This document shows, one piece after another, positions 47,649 to 56,862 of a stretch of 64,000 bases of DNA. Each line of letters starts with the position of its first letter. Positions within the stretch are counted from its first letter, which is position 1. The stretch comes from Planctomycetota bacterium (lineage in GTDB: Bacteria > Planctomycetota > Planctomycetia > Planctomycetales > Planctomycetaceae). A program made the position numbers and the translations under genes. The notes below the pieces were generated by a model. That model did no database searches and was not told where the DNA came from. It saw only the letters and a list, made by a program, of their open reading frames with translations. The stretch lies in NCBI GenBank assembly GCA_027623235.1, contig JAQBVJ010000027.1, positions 1-64,000 on the forward strand. The letters run 5' to 3'.

Positions 47649-47716
47649 AACCCGAAGCGTGAGCGAGGGAGAAAGTCGATCGACTCCCGCCCTCGCTCAC
47701 GCTTCGGGTTGCTTTT
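47649..47716. terminator. Long palindromic dispersed repeat acting as a probable terminator
   Basis: 21-base arms aacccgaagcgtgagcgaggg (47649-47669) and its exact complement (47690-47710), 20-base spacer, followed by a short T run (47713-47716). It lies between the DUF1501 gene and the dioxygenase gene. Its arm translates into NPKRERGR and TRSVSEG-like peptides that I recall seeing repeatedly in planctomycete hypothetical proteins, so this is probably a dispersed intergenic repeat family. Part of an arm recurs at 7198-7212. Confidence 0.85.
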
Positions 47717-47749
47717 GTGACGACATCCTCTTGCCTGTGAAATTGCACG

Positions 47750-48736
47750 ATGAGCAGTTCTGTCACCGAAGTTGCCATCGCTGGCCAGTCGCACCCGTTC
47801 GGTGAGGACGAAGCGTTTCCTCTTGTCCTTCAATTGGAAACGCCCGGCAACCTTGGCGAAACGGTCGACTGGCTCCACGCCAGCGCGGGCATGCTCACCG
47901 GGAAAGCCGCCCGACACGGGGCGATTCTGTTTCGTGGCTTCCCGCTCACAACAGCCGAGGACTTTGACGCCTTCGTCGCGGCGTTCGGCTTTCAGAACTT
48001 TCCGTACGAAGAGTCGCTCTCCAACGCCGTCCGAATCAGCAAGACCGAGCGGGTCTTTACGGCGAATGAGGCGCCGCCTGAGGTCAGCATTCTGCTCCAC
48101 CATGAGATGGCTCAGACGCCGGTCTTTCCAAGCCGCCTGTTTTTCTTCTGCGAGCAGCCTGCCGAAACCGGCGGTGCGACTCCGATCTGCCGGTCCGACG
48201 TGCTGCTCGATCTGCTTGAGAGTCAGTGTCCGGAATTTGTGCGGAACTGTGAGTCGAAAGGGCTGCTCTACTCCAACGTCATGCCGGGTGAGAGCGATCC
48301 GAAATCCGGCATGGGCCGCAGTTGGCGCAGCACGTTTCGCGCAGAGAGCCAAGGCGACGCGGAAGCGCGGATGGCCTCTCTCGGTTACACGTGGGAGTGG
48401 CAGGCCGACGGCAGTCTCCGCGCGACGACTCCCGTTCTGCCGGCCGTTAAGGAACTGTCCACCGGACGTCGTTCGTTTTTCAATCAGCTCATCGCCGCGT
48501 CAAAGGGCTGGAAGGACGATCGCAACGACCCGTCTCGAGCGATCACGTCTGGCGATGGCACGCCGCTCGACGTCGAGGCTGTTCACACCGCTTCGGAACT
48601 CGCCGACGGGATCACCTTCGACATCCCCTGGCAGCGCGGCGACGTGGCCCTCGTCGACAATTTTGTCGTGATGCACGGCCGAAGGACGTTTACCGGAACG
48701 AGGAAAGTGCTGGCCTCGCTGGTGGCGGCCGACTGA
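47750..48736 (+). CDS. TauD/TfdA-family Fe(II)/2-oxoglutarate dioxygenase
   Basis: Non-heme iron oxygenase of 328 residues. The Fe(II) triad is visible as H117-x-E119 (LLHHEMAQTP) and distal H309 (NFVVMHGRRTF), with 2-oxoglutarate-binding arginine at about R318 (GTRKVLAS). The GAILFRGFPL strand is typical of the clavaminate-synthase-like/TauD superfamily. An HxE rather than HxD triad also occurs in this superfamily. Substrate unknown; candidates include taurine-like sulfonates or amino-acid derivatives. Monocistronic by appearance. Confidence 0.9.
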   Translation: MSSSVTEVAIAGQSHPFGEDEAFPLVLQLETPGNLGETVDWLHASAGMLTGKAARHGAILFRGFPLTTAEDFDAFVAAFGFQNFPYEESLSNAVRISKTERVFTANEAPPEVSILLHHEMAQTPVFPSRLFFFCEQPAETGGATPICRSDVLLDLLESQCPEFVRNCESKGLLYSNVMPGESDPKSGMGRSWRSTFRAESQGDAEARMASLGYTWEWQADGSLRATTPVLPAVKELSTGRRSFFNQLIAASKGWKDDRNDPSRAITSGDGTPLDVEAVHTASELADGITFDIPWQRGDVALVDNFVVMHGRRTFTGTRKVLASLVAAD

Positions 48737-48792
48737 CTCGCGAGTTCCGACCAACGCCGGGTCAGATCGGACTCCGTCTCGGACAGCGTCCG

Positions 48793-49590
48793 CTATTCCT
48801 CGCTGCCAGTGATTTCACAATTCGACAGCAGGTCCTGCAGGTTCCGGATCTGGTCACTGGTGATTCCGGTTTCCGTGAGGTTAAGGTCTCGGAGATTCTT
48901 CAGGCTCTTCAGCCCGGCAACGCCTGCCTGGGTGACTTGCATGCCGGACAGGTCGAGCCACCCAAGATTTGAAAGACCGCTGAGATGCCGCAGACTTTGA
49001 TCCGTGATCGGAGTTCCTCGCAGGTACAACTGCTCCAGCGGCAGCGCACGAATTTCGCTCAATGACTCATCCGTGATCGCCGTTCCATTCAGGCTCAGAT
49101 AATTGAGATTGCCAAGTGCCCTTGAATGAATCAGTCCGGCGCCCGTGATTTTCGTATCGTCCAACACGAGCCCCGTCAGGCGAGTCAAGTGGCGGAGGTT
49201 GGAAAGCCCAGTGTCGGTGATTTTTGTGCCGCTCAGGTTCAGCGCCTCAAGACGATTCAGCTTCTGCAGATGTCGCATTCCGTTATCTGTGATGTCGCTG
49301 TGTGTAAGAAAGAGTGCCTCCAGTTGCGAAAGCTCTGCGATGTGAGACAGTCCCTTGTCGGTGAACCCACAGCCATCCATATCCAGCCATTTTAATCCGC
49401 GAAAACGGCCTGCCGCTTCGAGTACGCGATCCGGAACTGTTCCAGCCTCCAGCCTGCGGATGGCAGGCGGCGTTTCCTGACGGGACTGATCGTGTCCGGG
49501 ATTTCGCTCATGACTCACCGGGAAAACTGGTTTGACTCTATTCAGGATCGTACCGATCATTCCAGCTCGCGTCCGCAATGAACCTCGCAT
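48793..49590 (-). CDS. Leucine-rich-repeat protein
   Basis: About 265 residues with roughly eight LRR units of the LxxLxLxxTxITDxGLxxL cysteine-containing/bacterial type, such as LNLSGTKITDTGLSNLRHL and LYLRGTPITDQSLRHLSGL. The N-terminal 40 residues are basic and include a short hydrophobic stretch (MIGTILNRVKPVF). No clear signal peptide, so location is uncertain. Two starts fit: 49590 (MRGSLRT) and 49560 (MIGTIL). It is divergent from the pterin dehydratase gene with only 15 bases between them, so promoters must overlap. Confidence 0.85.
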   Translation of the reverse strand: MRGSLRTRAGMIGTILNRVKPVFPVSHERNPGHDQSRQETPPAIRRLEAGTVPDRVLEAAGRFRGLKWLDMDGCGFTDKGLSHIAELSQLEALFLTHSDITDNGMRHLQKLNRLEALNLSGTKITDTGLSNLRHLTRLTGLVLDDTKITGAGLIHSRALGNLNYLSLNGTAITDESLSEIRALPLEQLYLRGTPITDQSLRHLSGLSNLGWLDLSGMQVTQAGVAGLKSLKNLRDLNLTETGITSDQIRNLQDLLSNCEITGSEE

Positions 49591-49605
49591 TGAAAGCACA
49601 CGCTC

Positions 49606-49968
49606 ATGGAAATTCTGTCCTGCGATCAACTGGCCGCGAAGAAGTGCGTGCCGTGCGAAGGCGGCGTGCCGAAGTTTTCTCCGGAACAGGCCCAGGAGCA
49701 GATCAAACAGCTCGACGGCTGGGAGATCACTCGCAACCACGAGCGGATTCGCAAGTCGTGGGTCGTGAAGAATTTCCTGGCGGCGATGAGCTTCTTTGAG
49801 AAAGTCGCCCAGGTGTCTGAAGCGGAAGCTCACCATCCGGACCTCCACCTGGTGCAGTATCGAAATGTGACCGTCGAGCTGTGGACACACGCCATCGGCG
49901 GCCTCTCCGAGAACGACTTTATCTGTGCCGCGAAAATTGACGAGCTGCCGATCGATCTGAAGGCGTAG
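49606..49968 (+). CDS. 4a-hydroxytetrahydrobiopterin dehydratase (PCD/PhhB family)
   Basis: Pterin-4a-carbinolamine dehydratase of 120 residues. Characteristic are GWEITRNHERIRKSWVVKNF, the catalytic histidine motif EAHHPDL (usually E-x-H-H-P) and YRNVTVELWTHAIGGLSENDF. In phenylalanine hydroxylase systems it recycles tetrahydropterin; many bacteria without that enzyme keep it for pterin-cofactor maturation. No phenylalanine hydroxylase gene is adjacent. Confidence 0.93.
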   Translation: MEILSCDQLAAKKCVPCEGGVPKFSPEQAQEQIKQLDGWEITRNHERIRKSWVVKNFLAAMSFFEKVAQVSEAEAHHPDLHLVQYRNVTVELWTHAIGGLSENDFICAAKIDELPIDLKA

Positions 49969-50054
49969 GCTCGGGACGGACTGCAAATCGGCGCTGCCTG
50001 GAAACGGAGATTCCTGGTACAACTCGGCCTGACCGAACCATGGAGGGCTACGGA

Positions 50055-50459
50055 ATGACACGGACGAAAACTCGACAACGAGCCTCGCTGACTCTCGCCA
50101 CGATCGGCGCGGCGGCGTTTGGGCTTTGCGGCTGCTTTTACGGGCCGCCGCCGAATTATCAGCAGATGCCGATGCAGCCGCAGGTGACGCCGACTCCGGT
50201 CCAGCCGAGGCCGACGTTTGCTCCGGGTGCGGGAGGAGCGACGACTTTCGAACAGATTCCTGACGCCGCGGCCAATACGGTTCTCACCGTACCTCAGCCG
50301 CGCGACCCCGGATCGTTCTACGAGGTCAAAGAGGGCGATTCGCTCTCCAGCGTCGCCCGGCAGTACGGAGTCACGGTGGACGACCTCATGCGGGCGAATT
50401 CGTTTGATCGTGAGCCCGTGCTGCAGCCGGGGTTTCAGTTGCGAATTCCGAGCAGGTAG
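50055..50459 (+). CDS. LysM-domain lipoprotein
   Basis: 134-residue exported protein; the ATG at 50055 is chosen because ggaggg lies 8-9 bases upstream. A signal peptide ends in a lipobox-like GLCGC (acylated cysteine near residue 28), so it is likely membrane-anchored. After a Pro/Gln-rich linker (FYGPPPNYQQMPMQPQVTP) the C-terminus is a LysM domain (YEVKEGDSLSSVARQYG ... PGFQLRIP), which binds GlcNAc-containing glycans or peptidoglycan. Followed by the HIT gene 8 bases on. Confidence 0.88.
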   Translation: MTRTKTRQRASLTLATIGAAAFGLCGCFYGPPPNYQQMPMQPQVTPTPVQPRPTFAPGAGGATTFEQIPDAAANTVLTVPQPRDPGSFYEVKEGDSLSSVARQYGVTVDDLMRANSFDREPVLQPGFQLRIPSR

Positions 50460-50467
50460 GACTCGCC

Positions 50468-50995
50468 GTGACACATCAGCAGCTTTGGGCACCGTGGCGG
50501 CTGGCCTACGTCAAATCGACCGACCCGAAACCCGGCAGTTCGTCGGGGTGCTTCCTGTGCGACTACCGCGACAGTGACGCCGGGCACGATGCGGAAAATC
50601 TGGTCGTGCTGCGGGGCGAGCGGTCGCTCGTGGTGCTCAACCGGTTTCCGTACAACAACGGTCACCTGCTGATCGCACCGCGCGAGCACAAGGCCGACCT
50701 GCGGGACCTGTCGAACGAAGAGCTGCTTGAGTGCAACCAGATGCTCCAGAAAATGCTGACGTCGCTGGAGAAGACGGTTCACCCGGACGGCTTCAACGTC
50801 GGCCTGAATCTTGGTCGAGTCGCCGGAGCCGGGCTGCCCGGTCACCTTCACTGGCACATTGTCCCGCGCTGGAACGGCGATACGAACTTCATGCCGATCC
50901 TCGGCGAAGCCAAAGTGATTCCGCAGTCTCTTGAGGCTCTTTACGAACTGCTGGCCGCAGACCTGTCCTCGTCAGCCGGTCCAGCGGAATCATGA
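50468..50995 (+). CDS. HIT-family hydrolase
   Basis: Histidine-triad nucleotide hydrolase/transferase of 175 residues (GTG start at 50468). The triad is visible as GHLHWHIVPRW (H-x-H-x-H). The N-terminal CFLC and FPYNNGHLLIAP segments, plus H/C-type zinc-binding cysteines, match the Ap4A phosphorylase/HIT subgroup. Overlaps the next gene by 4 bases, so the two are translationally coupled. Confidence 0.94.
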   Translation: MTHQQLWAPWRLAYVKSTDPKPGSSSGCFLCDYRDSDAGHDAENLVVLRGERSLVVLNRFPYNNGHLLIAPREHKADLRDLSNEELLECNQMLQKMLTSLEKTVHPDGFNVGLNLGRVAGAGLPGHLHWHIVPRWNGDTNFMPILGEAKVIPQSLEALYELLAADLSSSAGPAES

Positions 50996-51375
50996 GCGAC
51001 AGCAAACCCACCGTCGCGATCCTCGGAGCAAGCCGCGATCGAGCCAAGTTCGGCAACATCTCCGTGCGGGCTCACCATCGGCAGGGGTACCAGGTCTTTC
51101 CGATCAATCCGTACGCCGACGAAATCGAAGGACTCGTTGCATACGCGACTCTCGCCGACCTGCCTGTCGAATCGGTCGATCGGGTGAGCGTCTACCTGCC
51201 TCCCGAGCAGGGCATCGAGCTGCTCGAAGTAATCGCCAGGTTGAATCCCGGTGAGGTCTGGCTCAACCCAGGCAGCGTCGACGCCGACCTGCGCGAGCGA
51301 GCCCGGGAGCTCGGACTGCCAGTCATCGAAGGCTGCAGCATCGTCGACGTCGGTCTGTCGCCGTACGAGGTGTGA
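50992..51375 (+). CDS. CoA-binding domain protein (YccU-like)
   Basis: Small Rossmann-fold protein of 127 residues with the CoA-binding signature ILGASRDRAKFGN near the N-terminus and GYQVFPINPYADE in the second strand, ending with PVIEGCSIVD. Family members bind CoA and are of unknown physiological role. The ATG overlaps the stop codon of the HIT gene (4 bases). Confidence 0.92.
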   Translation: MSDSKPTVAILGASRDRAKFGNISVRAHHRQGYQVFPINPYADEIEGLVAYATLADLPVESVDRVSVYLPPEQGIELLEVIARLNPGEVWLNPGSVDADLRERARELGLPVIEGCSIVDVGLSPYEV

Positions 51376-51420
51376 CCGATAAACTGACGTCATCAGAAAC
51401 CTCTCTTAGGAAAAGTTTCG

Positions 51421-52388
51421 ATGGATGAAACGGGATCGACCTCTGCACCGCAAAAGAGATCGGGTCGAAGACGAAATTCACGCTGCTGATTGTCGGCCTG
51501 ATCGTGGCTGGCCTGGGAGTCGGCTGGAAATACTTCGTTTACTCTCGGCCGGTCGGGAGTGGGCCCGCCGGCCCCGCCGTGTCGCGAGACGCCTTCGCGG
51601 CAGAATGGTCGCCGCGAAAAGTCGTACTGCTCGGCCTGGCCGACAGCGTGACTCAAGGCCTGGGAGCTTCGCCGGGCAAATCGTACTTCCGTCGACTCGT
51701 CAGGAATCCGGCCGATGAGTTTGCCGATCTGGAAGGCGTGAATTTGAAGAGCGTGTTGCCGAATCTGGAGGCGACCAACCTTTCAATTTCCGGCATGACG
51801 TCGATCGAGTGTGTGGATCATCAGCTGCCGAAACTCAAACCGTGGCCTGGCGACGTGTTTGGCGTCGTGGCTCTGACGATTGGCGGAAACGACGTCGTAC
51901 ACAATTACGGGCGGACGCCTCCGAGAGAAGGCGCGATGTACGGAGCGAAGCCGGATCAGATTGGCGAGTGGAAAAAGAACTTCAACCAGAGGCTCGAAAC
52001 GATTGCCGCGAAGGTGCGTGACTCGTTTCCGGGTGGCAGCCACATTTTCGTCGCGGACATTTACGACCCGACCGACGGAGACAGTGATGTCGCAAACGCT
52101 GGCCTTCCTTCGTGGCCACAAGGGTCAGCCGTTTTAAACGTCTGGAACGACGTGCTCCGGAAATTCGCGGAGCGGCATGACGACGTGACTCTGATCGAAA
52201 TGCGGGCGGAGTTTCTCGGCCACGGAATTCACTGCGTTCAGTTCTGGCATCACGCGTACCAACCGGACGACCCCTCCTACTGGTACTGGGACAACCTGGA
52301 AGATCCCAACGATCGAGGCTACGACGCCATCCGACGTCTGTTTCTGAACGAGATGGCGAAGGTGCTGCCAGGACGTCTCACTGAGTAA
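51421..52388 (+). CDS. SGNH/GDSL-type esterase with ambiguous start
   Basis: Membrane-anchored hydrolase of about 300 residues. The clear frame begins near 51429-51504 with a signal anchor (FTLLIVGLIVAGLGVGWKYF); the nucleophile block is GLADSVTQGLG (Ser in block I, ADS instead of GDS), block III is IGGNDVVH, and the C-terminal PNDRGY and WHH regions probably hold the Asp-His pair. Only the GTG at 51504 gives an in-frame common start and would cut the anchor. The ATG at 51421 has an ideal RBS (aggaaaag at 51409-51416) but lies in another frame (22 codons to a TGA), so a frameshift, an ATC/ATT start or a sequence change near 51470-51490 is likely. Confidence 0.75.
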
Positions 52389-52396
52389 CGACGGAC

Positions 52397-53398
52397 TCAA
52401 AACGTCGCGATCGGATTCAGCGGTGAGCCCGTGCCGCCTTTGACCGGGAGTGGCGAGGCGGTCAGCAGGAACTCCCACTGCTTCAGCTTCGCACAGGTCT
52501 CGCCGAGGTCTTCCAGGTCGCAGTTGTCAAAAATGTGGACGCCCATCGCGTGCAGCGTCAGCACGTGAATCGGGTGCGAGACTCCCTCGATGCCCGACGG
52601 GATGACATCGGCCGCGGCGTCGCTGCCGAGCATCGCGATGTCACCCTGCTTGAGCCACGTCGCACAGGAAGCGTGCAGACCGGACATGCCGTTCACGGCG
52701 GGATCCCACGGACCGCGGTCGGCTCGACAGGCCCACCTTCCGGTGCGGATGAAGACGACATCGCCAGGCTTCACTTTCAGGCCGGTGGTCTTCTCCCACT
52801 TCTCCAGGTCGGCCGGAAAAATCGGCTCGCCCGGTTTGAGATATTTCACGCCGCGAAGTCGAGGCACGTCAACGAGCAGCCCGCGCGTGAAGATCCCCGT
52901 TTTAACGTTGTCGATACTCAGCCGCGCGGCGCCGGCCTCACCCACTTCCTCACGCGAAAACCCGTTGTACATTCGACCGCGGAAAAACAAATGGCACAAC
53001 GAGTCCATGTGCGTGTGGGCCAGACCGTGGTACGAGACCTGGTAGTTGTCCATCGCCCATTGGCCTTCGACCAGGCCGGTGGCGAGCATTTTGTGGCCGA
53101 ACGGTCGCGGGTTATCGAGGGCCTCTTTCGTCTCCGCTTCACGGGCGAGAGACACGGACACGCCGCGCGAAACCAGCTTCGCCGCCTCCATCCGTTTCTG
53201 CGGAGTGATCAGGTTCAGCGTGCCGAGCTGATCCTCTTTCCCCCAGCGACCCCAGTTCGAGCACTCCTTGATAAGCCGCTCGACATCCTCGGCGGTCATT
53301 TTCTTTGCGGCGTTGTCCTGAGCGAAAACGCTCGACGAAGCCAGACACGCGAAGAGTGCGAAACAGATTGTGCGATGCCGGAAAAACATGCGGAGCAT
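52397..53398 (-). CDS. Secreted cyclase-family (kynurenine formamidase-like) protein
   Basis: Exported protein of 333 residues with a signal peptide (CFALFACLASSSVFA). The metal-binding motif of the Cyclase/KynB family is visible as YHGLAHTHMDSLCH (HxxxHxDxxxH), with later GVHIFDNCDLEDL. The family hydrolyses cyclic amides such as N-formylkynurenine, but its secreted planctomycete members have unknown substrates. The stop codon is 8 bases from the convergent SGNH gene. Confidence 0.88.
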   Translation of the reverse strand: MLRMFFRHRTICFALFACLASSSVFAQDNAAKKMTAEDVERLIKECSNWGRWGKEDQLGTLNLITPQKRMEAAKLVSRGVSVSLAREAETKEALDNPRPFGHKMLATGLVEGQWAMDNYQVSYHGLAHTHMDSLCHLFFRGRMYNGFSREEVGEAGAARLSIDNVKTGIFTRGLLVDVPRLRGVKYLKPGEPIFPADLEKWEKTTGLKVKPGDVVFIRTGRWACRADRGPWDPAVNGMSGLHASCATWLKQGDIAMLGSDAAADVIPSGIEGVSHPIHVLTLHAMGVHIFDNCDLEDLGETCAKLKQWEFLLTASPLPVKGGTGSPLNPIATF

Positions 53399-53594
53399 GA
53401 CGGTGTCCTCGGGCGTTGGTGCTGAGACAACGGAATTCTGCCGATGGATGATAACGCGGCCGGCTGCCGTGTCCGACCGGACGGGGCTGCACGGACGCGA
53501 ACGGCGGTGATCCCGGTCGCGGGATTCGGTACAACGAATTCCCGATTTCCGCCTGATGAGAATCGTGTGGCAGCGTGCCCGCCCGGAGTTCCCG

Positions 53595-54998
53595 ATGTCC
53601 GACTCGACGAACGATCAAATACTGCCGCCCGGTGGCTTTCCGATGGGCCGCCGCGAAGCGCTGCAGATCGGGGCCGGCCTGTTCGGGCTCAGTCTGCCTC
53701 AGCTTTTGAGGGCTGCCGAGTCGAAACCCGCTGCCGCGAAGCATGTCTCCTGCATTTTCATCTTTCTGGCTGGAGGAGCCTCTCACTTCGAGACCTTCGA
53801 TCCAAAACCGGAAGCTCCCCCGGAAATCCGAGGACTCTGGAACCCGACCTCGACCAATGTTCCCGGCACATTCATCTGCGAGAAGATGCCGCTGATGGCT
53901 CAGCGGATGGACAAGTGCGCGATCGTTCGATCGTGGAAAGGCGCAAGCGGTTCCCACCTCACGGGATCGCAGCACGCCTCGAGCGGATTCCTGCCGCCGC
54001 CCGCCGGACAGTACTTCCCGAACTTCGGCTGCCTGGTCTCCGCGTTGAAGGGCAACCGCGTCGCAGGCGTGCCGTCGCACTTCGGCCTGCCCGTCGCGTG
54101 CCGCTACACGACTCCGCCCGGTTATCTGGGAGCCGCCTTCGACGCGTTCAACGTGAAGGGCGATCCGTCGAAGTCAGAGATTGATTTCGGAAAACCGAAT
54201 CTTGAGCACGTGCGGTTTGAAGATCGGGCTTCGATGCTGACCCAGCTGGAGAACCTCTGCCGGCTCGGCGAGGTGAGCGACGGCTCGCTGGAAGCTCACG
54301 ATCGATTTTCGCACGAAGCACTTTCGCTTCTGACGAGCGGCGCGATGCAGAAGGCGATGAACCTCGATGAAGAACCGCTCGCCCTGCGCGAACGATACGG
54401 CAACAACATTTACGGCCAGAGAATTCTTCTCGGCCGTCGACTGATCGAAGCCGGCTCACGATTCGTCACGATCAACCATGCTGTGCAGGGAGGGCTGTTC
54501 GGAGCCGGAACGACCAACGGGACCTGGGACAACCATCATCTTCTGTTCGAGTCGATGATGTCATTTGAAAATGAGCCGGCCGTCATCCCCAGTGGCTATC
54601 CGTGGCACAAGACGCAGGGGCCGGGGAACCTGCCGCAGCTCGACATGTCGCTGTCGACGCTGCTCGACGACCTTGGTGAGAAAGGCATGCTGGACTCGAC
54701 ACTCGTCGTGGTCATGGGCGAGTTCGGCCGCACGCCGCGGATCAACAAAAACGCTGGACGAGATCACTACCCCGGCGCGGGAAGCCTGCTGATGGCCGGC
54801 GGCGGAGTTCAGGGCGGCGCCGTCATCGGAGCCACCGACCGCAAAGGCGCAACGCCGATCAGTCAACCAGTCGGCCCGGAAGATGTCGGAGCCTCGATCT
54901 ACCATCTGCTCGGCCTCGATCCGCACCAGACGTACTTCCCGCGTCTGACCCGCCCGACACCAATTTCCGACGGCACGCCAATCGCCGGCCTGGTTTGA
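53595..54998 (+). CDS. DUF1501 domain protein with Tat-like signal
   Basis: Exported protein of 467 residues. The ATG at 53595 sits about 7 bases after cggag; the twin-arginine-like MGRREALQIGAG follows at about residue 16. Landmarks are IFIFLAGGASHFETFDPKP, VVMGEFGRTPRI...GRDHY and a terminal ISDGTPIAGLV. Fold and likely role as for other DUF1501 proteins. Standalone, without an adjacent DUF1549 gene; the next DUF1501 gene is convergent. Confidence 0.9.
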   Translation: MSDSTNDQILPPGGFPMGRREALQIGAGLFGLSLPQLLRAAESKPAAAKHVSCIFIFLAGGASHFETFDPKPEAPPEIRGLWNPTSTNVPGTFICEKMPLMAQRMDKCAIVRSWKGASGSHLTGSQHASSGFLPPPAGQYFPNFGCLVSALKGNRVAGVPSHFGLPVACRYTTPPGYLGAAFDAFNVKGDPSKSEIDFGKPNLEHVRFEDRASMLTQLENLCRLGEVSDGSLEAHDRFSHEALSLLTSGAMQKAMNLDEEPLALRERYGNNIYGQRILLGRRLIEAGSRFVTINHAVQGGLFGAGTTNGTWDNHHLLFESMMSFENEPAVIPSGYPWHKTQGPGNLPQLDMSLSTLLDDLGEKGMLDSTLVVVMGEFGRTPRINKNAGRDHYPGAGSLLMAGGGVQGGAVIGATDRKGATPISQPVGPEDVGASIYHLLGLDPHQTYFPRLTRPTPISDGTPIAGLV

Positions 54999-55339
54999 GC
55001 CTGCAGGTTCGCAAAACAGACACGTCGTGATGGCGTCTGGCAGCCTTTTCCAAAGCTGCCGACCGGACTCTGGCCTTCGGTTCCGTAGGCCAAAGCAGTT
55101 AGTGCAGGCCGGACCCGGCGAGAGTGCTTTAACGTGTTTCCTGTCAGCTGGTTGCGCTGTGGTACGCTTGTCGCTCGACACGACGAGACCGTCCAGGTTT
55201 TACGGAATTTTCCACCTGATTCCATCGGAAGCGTACCACGAAGCGCACCGGCGGCGGCGACGATTGCCGTGAATTGGCAACACAAACGTCACACGCTTCC
55301 CTTTTTGCCCCGCCTACGGAACCGAAGGGCATTTGGAAG
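54999..55339. other. Convergent intergenic region (341 bp)
   Basis: No gene seen. It contains a 10-base inverted repeat, gtggtacgct (55159-55168) with agcgtaccac (55230-55239), and no strong T run, so it is only a possible terminator. Confidence 0.4.
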
Positions 55340-56776
55340 CTAAACCAGCCCGGCGATCGGGTTGGCATGGTAAACGTGGTACGGTCGTCCGGCTCCGTCG
55401 TTCCACGTCGCCTGAGGGTTGATCCCAAGCGCGTCGTAAATTGTCGCGGCGAGATTCTCCGGCGTCTGTTTTGCCTCTTTCGGGTAGCCGCCGTGGCGGT
55501 CTGACTTGCCGACGACAGCTCCGCCCTGAACTCCGCCCCCCGCGAAGAAGACGGACTGCACCGCTCCCCAGTGGTCGCGTCCGGGCAGTTCGTAGAACTG
55601 CGGCAGGCGAGTGATTTTCGGCGTCCGTCCGAATTCGCCGGCCGCTACGATCAGCGTGTCTTCCAGCAGGCCGCGGGAATCCAGGTCGTCGATCAGCGCG
55701 GCGATGGCCTGATCAGTCGGAGGCAGCATCAGGTTTTTGAGATGATCGAACGCGTTTCCATGCGTGTCAAAACCACCGCGGCCGAGATTCACCTGAACCA
55801 TCCCGACTCCCAGCTCAACGAGCCGCGCTGAGAACAGCAGGGAGTAGCCAAACAGGTTGCGACCGTAGTCGTCCAGCGTTTTCGGGTCCTCGCTTTCAAT
55901 GTCGAAAGCACTGCGGACCTTGCCGGATGTCAGAAGCGACAGCGCTCCGGTGCGGTAGTTGTTCATGCTGGTGACGGCATCCGTCTGGCCGAGCGTCCGC
56001 TGCCGTTGCTCGACGAGTTGCAACAGGCTTTTGCGTCGGTCGAGTCGCGGCTGCGTGATGCCGTCGGGAAGTCGCAGGTTGGGTGCCTGGAATACCGGCC
56101 AGCCGGTGTGCTGCTGCTGAGGTCGTCGCTGATGATCCCAGCAGTTCGGGCAGGCTCCCGACCACTTGCAGTCGGACGCGGCTTTCAGAAACCATGGGTC
56201 GTGTCCGGCGCCCATCATGCCCGCCTTCGTGCCCGGTGTATCGATCGAGTACGGCAGCACTGCGGCGCTCGGCAGGTTGTTTCGCGGAGGCACCATTCGC
56301 CCGGCAACAGACGTGATGCCCGGAAAGTCCGTCGACTTCGGCACGCGGCTGAAGCTCGGCGAGAGGATGCTCCTCCCTGTCAGCATCATGCTCGTTGCCT
56401 GGATGTGCTCGTTCCAGGAATGCGACAGCGAGCGGCACAGAGCCCACTTCTCACTGCGGGCAGCAAGCTTCGGCAGGTGCTCGGAGATAAACAGTCCAGG
56501 TGTCGCTGTCTCGATCGCGCCAAACTCACCTCGCACATCGGCCGATGCTTCGGGTTTTGGATCGAAGCTCTCATGCTGCGCGAGTCCACCTGTTAACACG
56601 ATGTAGATTACGGATTTCGGGCGGCGCGGCGGACCACTCGAACTGCCAGATGCAGCGCGAAGAGTCGCTACGTCGGACATCGACAAGCCGCCGAGCGCGG
56701 CGAGTCCTCCCGCTTGAAGGAATTCTCTCCGATGAAAGTTCGGATGTCGGAGTTCGGAGCTACTGGATGAAGCCAT
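55340..56776 (-). CDS. DUF1501 domain protein with Tat-like signal
   Basis: Exported protein of 478 residues with twin-arginine-like HRREFLQAGGLAALGG near residues 15-30. Landmarks are VIYIVLTGGLAQHESFDPKP, IVAAGEFGRTPKI...GRDHW, the glycine-rich AGGGVQGGAVVGKSDRHGG and a terminal ANPIAGLV. An unusual internal CxxC pair occurs in SGACPNCWDH. The gene starts 86 bases from the divergent WD40 gene. Confidence 0.9.
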   Translation of the reverse strand: MASSSSSELRHPNFHRREFLQAGGLAALGGLSMSDVATLRAASGSSSGPPRRPKSVIYIVLTGGLAQHESFDPKPEASADVRGEFGAIETATPGLFISEHLPKLAARSEKWALCRSLSHSWNEHIQATSMMLTGRSILSPSFSRVPKSTDFPGITSVAGRMVPPRNNLPSAAVLPYSIDTPGTKAGMMGAGHDPWFLKAASDCKWSGACPNCWDHQRRPQQQHTGWPVFQAPNLRLPDGITQPRLDRRKSLLQLVEQRQRTLGQTDAVTSMNNYRTGALSLLTSGKVRSAFDIESEDPKTLDDYGRNLFGYSLLFSARLVELGVGMVQVNLGRGGFDTHGNAFDHLKNLMLPPTDQAIAALIDDLDSRGLLEDTLIVAAGEFGRTPKITRLPQFYELPGRDHWGAVQSVFFAGGGVQGGAVVGKSDRHGGYPKEAKQTPENLAATIYDALGINPQATWNDGAGRPYHVYHANPIAGLV

Positions 56777-56862
56777 CGTCGCCGTCCTCGCCGGTCGCTG
56801 AAACTGCTGACTCTGATACTATCCCAAAACGAAAACCGTCGAAACACGCTGCCGGAAATGCC

